Notes: generated by a model not told the origin, from the letters alone. DNA of 9,442 nt from Lachnospiraceae bacterium (GCA_017620055.1 JAFZRD010000019.1:1-9442), one strand, 5' to 3'. Shown: positions 1 to 8,970, counted from the stretch's first letter. Translations and numbers: made by a program.

Positions 1-950
1 ACCTCTGCACGGATACCTTCGAATGAAGCGCTTATGATATGCGGTGCACTAAGGCGTACCGCCTCATCGAGTGTCTGCGAATTCTCATCGGGAATACCGT
101 TTACCGACACTCCGTCAAACTTACGGAGCTCTTCGATAAAGTACTTCTTCAGATCGTACAGCTTCTCTGTCGTACTCTCTATATCATCGTAAACAATCTT
201 TGCGGCAAGTCCGAGTCCCGCTATCCCGGGAACGTTCTGCGTACCCGAACGCATTCCCTTCTGCTGTCCTCCGCCGAATATCGTCGGCAGTATCCTTGCC
301 TTCCCGTTTACATACAAAAAGCCGACACCCTTCGGTCCGTGGATCTTATGTCCGCTCACTGACATTAGGTCCACCCCTGCCTTCTTCGGATCGAGTCTGA
401 TCTTTCCGAATGACTGTACGGCGTCGGTATGAAATATCGTTTTAGGATCGTGCTCCTTGACGATGCGTGACAGCTCCGCGATATCGTTAACGGCTCCGAT
501 CTCGTTGTTGACATGCATCACGGATACGAGGATCGTCTCATCCGTCAAAGCATCTTTAAGAGCGGAAGGATCAACGGTCCCGTCGCTCCTGACATCAAGA
601 TACGTTACGGAGTATCCCATATCCTCCAGATGTTTCATCGTCTCAAGAACTGCGGGATGCTCGACCTTTGTCGTGACAAGGTGCATGCCGGCTCTTTTGT
701 GCGCCTGCGCGCTTCCGATAAGAGCAAGATTATCCGACTCGGTGCCTCCCGATGTGAATATGATCTCCTTCGGATCCGCCTTAAGTATTCCGGCGATCGT
801 TTCCGATGCTTTTCTTATCTCGTTTTCCGCATCGACACCTGCCATGTGCATGCTCGACGGATTGCCGAAAACATCTTTCATGACATGCGAAACATATTCG
901 GTTACTTCATCAAAAGGACGCGTAGTCGCGCTGTTATCGAGATATATCAT
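1..950 (-). CDS. Cysteine desulfurase, NifS/IscS family (3' end outside window)
   Basis: This is a PLP-dependent cysteine desulfurase, which moves sulfur from L-cysteine to an enzyme cysteine as persulfide for Fe-S cluster assembly or tRNA thiolation. The 316 complete codons visible begin MIYLDNSATTRP, the usual family N-terminus. Visible motifs are SGGTESDN (67-74), the ring-stacking His98 in VEHPAV, Asn150 in HVNNEIG, HTDAVQ (174-179) and SGHK with the PLP Schiff-base Lys202. The C-terminal cysteine loop that carries the persulfide lies beyond the left edge, so the catalytic Cys cannot be checked. The ATG overlaps the rsmE stop as ATGA and has no good Shine-Dalgarno, so translation is probably coupled to rsmE. 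In many Clostridia a copy in this position is followed by thiI (4-thiouridine synthesis). That would make this a tRNA-thiolation desulfurase, but the next gene is not visible. Confidence 0.95.
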   Translation of the reverse strand, partial: MIYLDNSATTRPFDEVTEYVSHVMKDVFGNPSSMHMAGVDAENEIRKASETIAGILKADPKEIIFTSGGTESDNLALIGSAQAHKRAGMHLVTTKVEHPAVLETMKHLEDMGYSVTYLDVRSDGTVDPSALKDALTDETILVSVMHVNNEIGAVNDIAELSRIVKEHDPKTIFHTDAVQSFGKIRLDPKKAGVDLMSVSGHKIHGPKGVGFLYVNGKARILPTIFGGGQQKGMRSGTQNVPGIAGLGLAAKIVYDDIESTTEKLYDLKKYFIEELRKFDGVSVNGIPDENSQTLDEAVRLSAPHIISASFEGIRAE

Positions 951-1699
951 GATTCAACATTATATACAATCCATGACAGCACAACAAGTCCCGCGGTCTC
1001 CGTGCGAAGTATCCTGTGGCCGAGTGTTATCGGAACGAAACCGGCTTCCTTCGCAAGGGCTATCTCCTCATCCTCAAACCCGCCCTCGGGTCCTATGAAT
1101 ACGGCAACTTTTGTACCCGCTCCGACACCGCTTATAACCTTTCTCGTTTCATTCATTGAATCGGGATCCGACAACTCGTAAGGTATGATTTTCGCACCGA
1201 AGGTGCGGCAGTCGGCAAGAGCTTCCGACATCGTCATGACGTTTGACACTTCGGGAATGAAGGCACGCTTTGACTGCTTGGCCGCAGCCTCTGAAACGGC
1301 ATTCCATCTGGCGACCTTCTTTGCCGCTTTGTCATCCGTGAGCCTTACAACCGAGCGCTTTGCGGCAACCGGAACTATGCGAGAGGCTCCAAGCTCGACC
1401 GCTTTCGTGATGATCAGTTCCATCTTGTCGGCCTTGGGAAGCGCCTGGTACAGAACGACCTCACACGGCAGTTCGACGTTGCTCTCCTTGATAAACAGCA
1501 GTTTCAGTTCCACCGCTTCATCGGTATATCTTCCTATCGCGCAGCGGTACTCGTTGTCGTCCCCGGGTACCATTACCGAAACCTCCTCGCCCTCTTTCAT
1601 GCGAAGGACGTTTTTGATGTGGTTCCTGTCCTCACCGGTGATGATAACGCTCCTGTTTACCGTATCTATCTGACCTGCGTCTGCAAAAAACCTGTACAT
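947..1699 (-). CDS. rsmE: 16S rRNA m3U1498 methyltransferase RsmE
   Basis: RsmE is a cytoplasmic SPOUT-class enzyme that uses S-adenosylmethionine to methylate N3 of U1498 in 16S rRNA, near the decoding centre. The 250-residue length is normal for the family. It begins MYRFFADAGQ and has an N-terminal PUA-like region (about 20-70). Residues 138-151 (AAAKQSKRAFIPEV) are a variant of the family AAEQSGR segment. The C-terminal knot carries GPEGGF (203-208) and LGHRILRTETA (226-236), which form the SAM pocket. I chose the ATG at 1699 because the protein then starts at the conserved Y-R-F-F. It lies 4 nt past the prmA stop, with AAAAGG and GAAGG just upstream inside the prmA tail. A longer reading from 1729 would add ten non-conserved residues and overlap prmA by 26 nt. 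The stop overlaps the next gene's start. Confidence 0.96.
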   Translation of the reverse strand: MYRFFADAGQIDTVNRSVIITGEDRNHIKNVLRMKEGEEVSVMVPGDDNEYRCAIGRYTDEAVELKLLFIKESNVELPCEVVLYQALPKADKMELIITKAVELGASRIVPVAAKRSVVRLTDDKAAKKVARWNAVSEAAAKQSKRAFIPEVSNVMTMSEALADCRTFGAKIIPYELSDPDSMNETRKVISGVGAGTKVAVFIGPEGGFEDEEIALAKEAGFVPITLGHRILRTETAGLVVLSWIVYNVES

Positions 1700-1703
1700 A
1701 CCT

Positions 1704-2657
1704 TCACGCCTTTTTTGCAGCCACGACACCTACCCACTCTCCGTCATGACTGACTTCGAGGATCTCCAGCCCGTGCTTCCTGCACGCGTCAACGACCGCC
1801 TCTTCCTTATCCTCTATGATCCCCGACATGATGTATATGCCGCCCGGCTTAAGGCATCCGATACCTGCGGGAAGGAGCGGGATCAGCACTTCCGCAAGGA
1901 TGTTCGCGGCAACGATATCGTAACCGTCCCCGACTTCATCCTGCACCTTTTTATCATCAATGAGATTTCCGATGATCAGCCTGAAGCCTTTATCGGAAAG
2001 CCCGTTTGAAGCCATGTTATCGGCTACCGCCGGCTCTGCACACGTATCAAGATCGGTGCCCGTTATCTCGCCGGCCCCGAACTTGTACGCAAGAACCGAA
2101 AGAACTCCGCTTCCGGTACCGACATCGAGCATTCTGCAGCCGGGTGTGACATATTTGCGAAGAGCCCTGATACACAGTCTCGTCGTCTCGTGCATTCCGG
2201 TACCGAACGCCGTTCCGGGATCGATATGGATGATCATCCCGGTATGATCCGGATCCTCGACCTGCTCCCAGGAAGGAATGAACAATATGTCATCGATGTA
2301 GAACTGATGAAAATACTTCTTCCAGTTATTGAGAAAATCCTCATCCTCGGTCGTACTGTGCGTGATAAGGCAGCTCCCGACATTAAGGTAACTCTTCATA
2401 TCGTCAAGCTCCGCCTTTATATCCGCAAGAAGCTTCCCGTTGTCCTGTGCGGCATCAAGATAGAACGACACGAATGCCCTGCCGTCATCCTCACCCTGCG
2501 GCGGCATGATGTCAACGAACATTCCCGCCAGTTCATCTTCGGTAAGAGGCACCCTGTCCTCGATCTGTGCTCCCTCGACACCGAGGTCGTCAAGCATGCT
2601 TACTATTATGTCTTCGGCGACCGTTGTTGTCTCTATCGTGTATCTGTCGTATCTCAT
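1704..2657 (-). CDS. prmA: Ribosomal protein L11 methyltransferase PrmA
   Basis: PrmA is a class I SAM-dependent methyltransferase that methylates lysines and the N-terminus of ribosomal protein L11. The 317 residues match the usual length. The N-terminal part (about 1-110) is the L11-recognition region. The catalytic domain has DPGTAFGTGMHETTRLC (147-163), the SAM motif MLDVGTGSGVLSV (176-188), an acidic residue after beta-2 (TDLD, 201-204) and ANILAEVL (251-258), all matching the PrmA pattern. The ATG follows GGAGG with a short 4-nt spacer. The gene is the first after the intrinsic terminator that closes the lipoprotein gene, so its expression needs read-through or its own promoter. It is followed by rsmE after 4 nt, pairing two ribosome-modifying enzymes. 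dnaJ-prmA-rsmE linkage is common in Clostridia and bacilli. Confidence 0.97.
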   Translation of the reverse strand: MRYDRYTIETTTVAEDIIVSMLDDLGVEGAQIEDRVPLTEDELAGMFVDIMPPQGEDDGRAFVSFYLDAAQDNGKLLADIKAELDDMKSYLNVGSCLITHSTTEDEDFLNNWKKYFHQFYIDDILFIPSWEQVEDPDHTGMIIHIDPGTAFGTGMHETTRLCIRALRKYVTPGCRMLDVGTGSGVLSVLAYKFGAGEITGTDLDTCAEPAVADNMASNGLSDKGFRLIIGNLIDDKKVQDEVGDGYDIVAANILAEVLIPLLPAGIGCLKPGGIYIMSGIIEDKEEAVVDACRKHGLEILEVSHDGEWVGVVAAKKA

Positions 2658-2675
2658 GTTCCCTCCGGGCTGTTT

Positions 2676-2705
2676 CGTATACTAAAAAACAGGGCCTCCG
2701 GTCAA
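2676..2705 (-). promoter_or_regulatory. Possible prmA promoter embedded in the terminator
   Basis: On the minus strand TTGACC (2705-2700, in the terminator loop) lies 18 nt before TATACG (2681-2676). The first matches the sigma-A -35 consensus at 5 of 6 positions and the second matches the -10 at 4 of 6. Transcription would start about 10 nt upstream of the prmA Shine-Dalgarno. This is a weak prediction, offered because prmA sits behind a strong terminator and would otherwise depend on read-through. Confidence 0.3.
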
Positions 2706-2713
2706 GGCCCTGT
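2684..2713 (-). terminator. Rho-independent terminator after the lipoprotein gene
   Basis: Read on the minus strand, a perfect 9-bp GC-rich stem (ACAGGGCCT / AGGCCCTGT, arms 2713-2705 and 2697-2689) closes a 7-nt loop and runs straight into six T residues (2689-2684). It begins 8 nt after the lipoprotein stop codon. Its position inside a same-strand cluster suggests that it ends or attenuates the hrcA operon transcript before prmA. There is no T-run on the other side, so it is not a plus-strand terminator. Confidence 0.9.
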
Positions 2714-2721
2714 GATGATCT

Positions 2722-3867
2722 CTATTCAACTACCACATCTTCGATTTCGTCATTCTGGACAACGCACACGAACGTCTTACCGTTGTTGATCTCGAGCTCG
2801 TTGCCGTCCATGTCGTAATACCTGATCGCGGACATATCGTAATTGTCTTCGTTGACCTCACGTTTCCACGTGCCCGGTACGCATTTGCCCTTTGTACAGT
2901 ACTGGATCGTTCCGCCGGAGTGACAGTCAAATGCAAGATAGTCCTTGTCATCGAGCTGTACCCAGAAATTGTACTGGATGATCACGTTATCATACGATAA
3001 CTGCTCGCCGGTCAGATCGTCTATCTGAGGTCCGTCATACTGGAACCTGTCGTATTTGCCGGTCTTCTCGTTATAATCAAACCAGGGCTTGTTGATCTTA
3101 TACTTGGGCTCTATATGCTTTGCACTGTATCCGTTCTCGTTCGTGACCTCCTTGTCGAGATCGCAGAACTTGAACTTGCCCTTGTAACCTTCGTAGTGAT
3201 CACGACGGTAGCCGAGCATGTCTATCCCGGCATCGATACCCTTCTTGCTCGTATATACGTTATGGGGTGCCTGGCGGTCCGTCGTCCTGTAATATGTGAC
3301 GTCTCCCGCAGGTCCGAGACCGTTGATGTTGTCGACATAGTCTTTGTCGAGAAGTTCGACCGCATATGATGCCTGCCCGAAATGGCAGTATATCGCATCA
3401 AACTCGAGCGCCGTATAAACGAAATACTCACGGCAACTTCTGACCGAACCGATCTTGTCGAGATTGTCGTAATTCTCGAACACGCCCATCAGTCTCGTTA
3501 TGCCGCCTTCAACAACGTATTCGTATACGACATCCGCATAACTGACGCCGCTCATCGGCTGCGCCGGTTTGAGGTTGTTGAGCATTATCGCAACGGGTCT
3601 TCTGTTACCGATCTTCTCGTCAACAGGAAGTCCCGACAGGAAACTTCTCATCTGTCCTTCGGGAAGAGCATTCGGATCGTTCTCCTGCGCTTCTTCTCCC
3701 GACTGTGATCCGTCACCGGTATTTGCTGCCGGCTGCTGTGCGGGCTTATCCGGCTGCTGTACGGCCTGCGGCTCGGGATCCGAGGAGGAGCACCCTCCGC
3801 ACGAAGTCAGCATCATCGCACTTGCAAGGCAGAGTGCAACGATCTTTGCATATTTGTTTTTGATCAT
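2722..3867 (-). CDS. DUF3048 (YerB-like) lipoprotein
   Basis: This is a secreted, membrane-anchored lipoprotein of the DUF3048 family, typified by Bacillus subtilis YerB; its biochemical function is not known to me. The 381-residue protein has a lysine-containing N-terminus, a hydrophobic stretch (9-20) and a lipobox ending in Cys23 (LTSC). That cysteine would be lipidated and become the mature N-terminus. A low-complexity P/Q/E/G-rich tether follows (about 30-72). The conserved N-terminal domain has RPVAIMLNN (90-98), SYADVVYEYVVEGGITR (109-125), GSVRSCREYF (140-149) and the APHNVYTS motif (200-207). The C-terminal DUF3048 part runs from about 270 to 375. It starts 3 nt after the dnaJ stop, behind AAAAAGG, so it is co-transcribed with dnaJ, and it ends at an intrinsic terminator. 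The position suggests heat-shock co-expression, but a role in envelope stress is only inference. Confidence 0.9.
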   Translation of the reverse strand: MIKNKYAKIVALCLASAMMLTSCGGCSSSDPEPQAVQQPDKPAQQPAANTGDGSQSGEEAQENDPNALPEGQMRSFLSGLPVDEKIGNRRPVAIMLNNLKPAQPMSGVSYADVVYEYVVEGGITRLMGVFENYDNLDKIGSVRSCREYFVYTALEFDAIYCHFGQASYAVELLDKDYVDNINGLGPAGDVTYYRTTDRQAPHNVYTSKKGIDAGIDMLGYRRDHYEGYKGKFKFCDLDKEVTNENGYSAKHIEPKYKINKPWFDYNEKTGKYDRFQYDGPQIDDLTGEQLSYDNVIIQYNFWVQLDDKDYLAFDCHSGGTIQYCTKGKCVPGTWKREVNEDNYDMSAIRYYDMDGNELEINNGKTFVCVVQNDEIEDVVVE

Positions 3868-3870
3868 ATT

Positions 3871-5055
3871 CTAAACCTTTTTGAATCCGCGTTTCTTCTT
3901 TTCAGACCCGGAATCCTCGCCTGCCTTTGACGCCTTGTAACGCTCGACCGCGGAAAGCGAATCGTCCGTTGCGGCATCGAATTCCTTCAGGAGCTTCTTG
4001 GCATCGTTCGACAGTTTCGTCGGAGTCTGCACAACAAGTGTAACATAATGATCACCCCGAACGCTAGCAGAACGTAAAGAAGGTACTCCCTTACCCTTAA
4101 GTCTGATCTTCGTATCAGTCTGTGTTCCGGGCTTGACCGTATATGATACCTTGCCGTCCACGGTATCTATGAGTATATCTCCTCCGAGGGCTGCCACCGC
4201 AAACGATACGGGTGCAGTCGAGAAGATGTCCATATCCTGTCTCTGGAATATGGGATGCGGAGCTATGATGACTTCAACAAGAAGATCGCCTCTCGGTCCT
4301 CCGTTCGTACCAGGCTCACCCTTGTCACGAAGTCTGACGCTCTGTCCGTTATCTATTCCGGCAGGGATCGATACCGCGAGCTTCTTGCGCGAAGATATAT
4401 ATCCAAGACCTTTACAGTCCGGACATTTATCTTTGATCATCTTACCGGTACCCGAACAGTCGGGACACGTCTGTACGTTTCTGACCGTTCCGAACAGTGA
4501 CTGTGACGTGAAGACGACCTGACCTTTTCCTCCGCACTTCGTACACGTTACCGGACTCGATCCGGGCTTGGCTCCCGTGCCGTGACAGGTCTTGCACTCA
4601 TCCTTCTGGAGAGGTTCTATCTCCTTCTCGCATCCGAATACCGCTTCCTCAAACGTGATCCTAACGCTCGCCCGAAGATTGGCACCCTTCATCGGGCCGT
4701 TATAACTGCGCCCGCCTCCGCGGGATCTTCCGCCGCCGAACAGATCGCCGAATATATCGCCGAAAATGTCGCCGAAATCCATTGAACCGAAATCGAACCC
4801 GCCGAATCCGCCGGGTCCGCCCTGCTCGAATGCCGCATGTCCGAACTGATCGTACTGACGTCTCTTGTCCGGATCGGAAAGTACGGCATAAGCCTCGGAG
4901 GCCTCTTTGAATTTGGCCTCCGCTGTCTTATCGCCGGGATTCATATCTGGATGATATTTCTTGGCAAGTTTTCTGTATGCACTTTTGATAGCGCTGTCAT
5001 CGGCAGTCTTCTCGACACCGAGGACCTCATAATAATCCCTTTTGCTCTCTGCCAT
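3871..5055 (-). CDS. dnaJ: Chaperone protein DnaJ (Hsp40)
   Basis: DnaJ is the cytoplasmic co-chaperone that delivers substrates to DnaK and stimulates its ATPase. All class I parts are present in 394 residues. The J-domain (about 5-73) has HPD at 35-37. A G/F-rich linker follows (about 79-120) with repeated GDIFGD units. Four CxxCxGxG zinc repeats start at 154, 171, 197 and 211 ([32 protein letters not shown]). The beta-rich substrate-binding C-terminal domains span about 225-350, and the last residues are a basic tail (KKKRGFKKV). It starts 9 nt after dnaK. The nearest Shine-Dalgarno, AAGGAAG, lies inside the end of dnaK about 14 nt before the ATG. This is far for normal initiation and suggests coupling to dnaK translation. 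[14 protein letters not shown] is the standard start, so the ATG is secure. Confidence 0.99.
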   Translation of the reverse strand: MAESKRDYYEVLGVEKTADDSAIKSAYRKLAKKYHPDMNPGDKTAEAKFKEASEAYAVLSDPDKRRQYDQFGHAAFEQGGPGGFGGFDFGSMDFGDIFGDIFGDLFGGGRSRGGGRSYNGPMKGANLRASVRITFEEAVFGCEKEIEPLQKDECKTCHGTGAKPGSSPVTCTKCGGKGQVVFTSQSLFGTVRNVQTCPDCSGTGKMIKDKCPDCKGLGYISSRKKLAVSIPAGIDNGQSVRLRDKGEPGTNGGPRGDLLVEVIIAPHPIFQRQDMDIFSTAPVSFAVAALGGDILIDTVDGKVSYTVKPGTQTDTKIRLKGKGVPSLRSASVRGDHYVTLVVQTPTKLSNDAKKLLKEFDAATDDSLSAVERYKASKAGEDSGSEKKKRGFKKV

Positions 5056-5064
5056 GATAGTTTA

Positions 5065-6975
<1,911 letters not shown>

Positions 6976-7007
6976 TCAAAAATTGTTGTGATCTTTATTT
7001 ATATGAA

Positions 7008-7694
7008 CTACTGTACCACCGATACCATCGAAGGCCTTACGAGTGTCTCGTGATACATATAGCCTTTCTGCAGTTCCTGTGCAACGGTGCCGCTCTCGTA
7101 CTCTTCGCTCTCGACCTGCATCACCGCATTGTGTATGTTCGGATCGAAAGGCTGTCCGACCGCTTCTATAGGCTTGACGCCTATCTTGTCGAGCTCGTCG
7201 GTCATCTGCTTGTATATCATCTGCATGCCGCTGACAAACGCGTCGTCACTGCCTTCGGGTACATTCTCAAGTCCTCTTTCGAAGTTATCGATGACCGGCA
7301 GGATCTTCTCAACCACACTCTTGGCACCCATTTCGAACATCTGTGATTTTTCCTTGTCGGTACGTTTCCTGAAGTTCTCGAACTCGGCCATCTGCCGTTT
7401 GACTCTGTCTTCAAGTTCGGCTATCTTCTCATCACGGGGATCTTTTTTATTCTTCTTATCCTTCTTACCGTGATGCTTCTTCCCGTCCGGCTCCTCTGAT
7501 TTCTCTTCTGCCTGCTCTGTCTCATCCGGCTGCTGCTTAGATATTTCTTCCGCAGCTGCTTCTTCGGCAGATCCTTCTTTGTTCTCTTCCTTCTTATCAG
7601 CCTTCTCTTCGGCTTCTTCCAGGATCCTCTCTACATCCTCCTCGAACTGTTCGGGGGATTCGATATCGATCTTGATTCCTTCTTCGTTACTCAA
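7008..7694 (-). CDS. grpE: Nucleotide exchange factor GrpE
   Basis: GrpE is the dimeric exchange factor that releases ADP from DnaK and acts as a thermosensor in the Hsp70 cycle. With the start used here it has 228 residues. A long acidic low-complexity N-terminus (about 13-70, Glu/Ala-rich) is followed by a lysine/histidine-rich patch (about 71-87). The dimerising coiled coil starts near 88 and contains FENFRKRTDKEK (105-116), and the C-terminal beta domain has the GrpE signature beginning FDPNIHNAVMQV (183-194). I chose the TTG at 7694 because AAGGAG lies 6 nt before it. A TTG five codons earlier, at 7709, overlaps the hrcA stop and has only a poor upstream AAGAAG. The gap to hrcA is then 11 nt. 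The extension makes the protein longer than typical GrpEs of about 180-200 residues. Confidence 0.96.
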   Translation of the reverse strand: MSNEEGIKIDIESPEQFEEDVERILEEAEEKADKKEENKEGSAEEAAAEEISKQQPDETEQAEEKSEEPDGKKHHGKKDKKNKKDPRDEKIAELEDRVKRQMAEFENFRKRTDKEKSQMFEMGAKSVVEKILPVIDNFERGLENVPEGSDDAFVSGMQMIYKQMTDELDKIGVKPIEAVGQPFDPNIHNAVMQVESEEYESGTVAQELQKGYMYHETLVRPSMVSVVQ

Positions 7695-7700
7695 TTTCTT

Positions 7701-7706
7701 CTCCTT
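7701..7706 (-). promoter_or_regulatory. Shine-Dalgarno deciding the grpE TTG start
   Basis: AAGGAG is read on the minus strand and ends 6 nt before TTG 7694. Its first base overlaps the last base of the hrcA TGA. It lies downstream of the alternative TTG at 7709 and so cannot serve that codon. Confidence 0.75.
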
Positions 7707-8755
7707 CAAGTCTTCTTAAATATACTGTCAAGCTCATTCGAAAGTTTCTTCATCGTGGACAGCACCTTGTCATAGTCCATTCTCTTCGGTCCTATGATAC
7801 CTATCGTTCCGTGAATGCCTTCGTCAAGCTCGTAAGTAGCCGTCACGACACTGCAGTCTTTCATGTTCGCGACCGGAGATTCCTCTCCGATATATACCTG
7901 GATCCCCTTTTCGTCCGAATGGGACAGGGTCTCGTAAACGATATCCGTCAGCTGTTTCTTCTCTTCAAATGCTGTTATGATCTCGCTCGCGCGCTCGTTG
8001 TCCGCAAGCTCGGGATACTTGAAGATATTGTTCGCACCGCTCGTGTATATCTCCAGATCCTCATCGGCCTTGATCGACTCGGCTACCGCGTCAATGACTT
8101 CGGATATTATGCCTGCCTGTTCGCCGGCCTGCTGCTTCATCTTGCTGATGATCGAAAGATTGATGTCCTCGATCGCCATTCCGTTAAGAGTCGTGTTGAG
8201 CAGCATGTTAAGCTTAAGGAGTGTTTCGTCATCGATCGGTTCCGGGGTCTCAATGATCTGATTCTTGATCATGTTTCCTTCGACCACGATGACCGCCACG
8301 ATCCGGTTGGCTTCCATCCTCGAAAGCTGAATGAACTTGAGACGGTTGATGTTATATCTCGGAGCCGAGATCATCGCGGCATAGTTCGTGTTCACCGACA
8401 GGCTTCTCGCAACCTGCTTGAGAAGACGTTCCATCTTGTCGGCCTTCTCGACGAGAATGTCTCTCATCTCATCCGTTTCGCGTTCGCGTTCGGAGATCTC
8501 CTGTTCTTTCTCCGCCATCAGCTGGTCAACGTAAAATCTGTAACCCTTATCTGAAGGGATACGGCCTGCGGATGTATGGGGCTGCAGTATATAACCCATA
8601 TCAACCAGATCGGCCATCTCGTTACGAATCGTCGCCGAGCTTAGATCCAGACCTTCTATCTTGGATATCGTCCTCGATCCGACCGGTTCTCCCGTGTCGA
8701 GATAGGTCTTTATTATGGCCAGAAGTATCTTTTTCTTTCTGTCATCCAGCGCCAA
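7706..8755 (-). CDS. hrcA: Heat-inducible transcription repressor HrcA
   Basis: HrcA is the dimeric repressor that binds CIRCE and shuts off the dnaK (and often groE) operon. In the known circuit chaperone availability, mainly GroEL, keeps it active, and stress titrates the chaperones and relieves repression. The 349 residues show the winged-helix N-terminal domain (about 1-70) with RKKKILLAII (6-15), EPVGSRTI (23-30), SSATIRNEMADL (39-50) and QPHTSAGRIPSDKGYRFYVD (58-77), all diagnostic. A GAF-like and dimerisation region follows. The start is TTG at 8755, with AAAGGA 8 nt upstream; the family N-terminus aligns there and no better ATG exists. It is the first gene of the operon, about 30 nt downstream of its own operator, so it is autoregulated. 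Confidence 0.98.
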   Translation of the reverse strand: MALDDRKKKILLAIIKTYLDTGEPVGSRTISKIEGLDLSSATIRNEMADLVDMGYILQPHTSAGRIPSDKGYRFYVDQLMAEKEQEISERERETDEMRDILVEKADKMERLLKQVARSLSVNTNYAAMISAPRYNINRLKFIQLSRMEANRIVAVIVVEGNMIKNQIIETPEPIDDETLLKLNMLLNTTLNGMAIEDINLSIISKMKQQAGEQAGIISEVIDAVAESIKADEDLEIYTSGANNIFKYPELADNERASEIITAFEEKKQLTDIVYETLSHSDEKGIQVYIGEESPVANMKDCSVVTATYELDEGIHGTIGIIGPKRMDYDKVLSTMKKLSNELDSIFKKT

Positions 8756-8763
8756 GAGCTGCG

Positions 8764-8769
8764 TCCTTT
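8764..8769 (-). promoter_or_regulatory. Shine-Dalgarno of hrcA (TTG start)
   Basis: AAAGGA on the minus strand lies 8 nt before the TTG at 8755. This supports TTG as the real start and, with the weak initiator codon, fits low expression of the repressor relative to the chaperones. Confidence 0.75.
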
Positions 8770-8785
8770 CTGTTCGAGACCTTTG

Positions 8786-8812
8786 TTAGCACTCGACTCA
8801 TTAGAGTGCTAA
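8786..8812 (-). promoter_or_regulatory. CIRCE element (HrcA operator)
   Basis: A perfect match to the CIRCE consensus: TTAGCACTC (8786-8794), a 9-bp spacer (8795-8803) and GAGTGCTAA (8804-8812). The pairing extends one further base on each side (G8785/C8813). It lies just downstream of the predicted -10, at the start of the transcript, where HrcA binding blocks transcription of the hrcA-grpE-dnaK-dnaJ operon. It is the only CIRCE that I see in the window. Confidence 0.99.
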
Positions 8813-8823
8813 CATCTGTACAT

Positions 8824-8852
8824 ACTGTACCACCGCCCATATTTAATGTCAA
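8824..8852 (-). promoter_or_regulatory. Sigma-A promoter of the hrcA operon
   Basis: On the minus strand there is a perfect -35 TTGACA (8852-8847), a 17-nt spacer and -10 TACAGT (8829-8824, 4 of 6), with TG one base before it (extended -10). The predicted start is near 8817, a few bases before CIRCE, which gives a leader of about 60 nt. The AT-rich tract upstream of the -35 (8853-8900) could act as an UP element. The geometry relative to CIRCE is typical. Confidence 0.85.
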
Positions 8853-8899
8853 CATATAAAAGAAGAAAAAATTGTGAAAAAAGTATAAATCATAAAAAA

Positions 8900-8914
8900 T
8901 CGACTGATAGTCGA
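8900..8914. promoter_or_regulatory. Upstream palindrome, possible second TetR operator
   Basis: A perfect inverted repeat with 6-bp arms: TCGACT, GAT, AGTCGA. It shares the CGAC-N7-GTCG core and the 15-bp length with the palindrome at the TetR transcription start, and it lies 8 bp upstream of the TetR -35. The two centres are 56 bp apart, about five helical turns. It could be a weaker auxiliary operator, but binding is inference. Confidence 0.5.
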
Positions 8915-8922
8915 AAAAGTTC

Positions 8923-8951
8923 TTGACAACGATGCGGTCCGGTCATATACT
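8923..8951 (+). promoter_or_regulatory. Sigma-A promoter of the TetR-family gene
   Basis: -35 TTGACA (8923-8928) is perfect, the spacer is the optimal 17 bp, and -10 is TATACT (8946-8951, 5 of 6). The start is expected near 8958, inside the palindrome that follows. Such a strong promoter for a regulator gene implies that it is normally held down by its operator. Confidence 0.88.
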
Positions 8952-8955
8952 AAAA

Positions 8956-8970
8956 CCGACCAGTGGTCGG
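8956..8970. promoter_or_regulatory. Probable TetR operator (autoregulatory palindrome)
   Basis: A perfect 15-bp inverted repeat, CCGACCA-G-TGGTCGG, begins 5 bp after the -10 and covers the predicted transcription start of the TetR gene. TetR-family repressors usually bind palindromes of this size in their own promoters, so a bound dimer here would block transcription. The site ends 16 bp before the start codon. Confidence 0.8.

Noticed and set aside
457..1181. Two overlapping plus-strand open frames of over 200 codons
   Set aside because: They lie antisense to the cysteine desulfurase and rsmE, have no recognisable domains, and are explained by codon bias on the real strand.
1700..1729. Upstream start for rsmE adding ten residues
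   Set aside because: The extra residues are not part of the family N-terminus, and the start would overlap prmA by 26 nt. The ATG at 1699 has suitable purine-rich sequence upstream and begins at the conserved YRFF.
8882..8910. Second leftward promoter using TATACT in the AT-rich tract
   Set aside because: The hexamer 17 bp upstream is CTATCA, which does not resemble a -35 box; A/T-rich DNA often gives -10 look-alikes.
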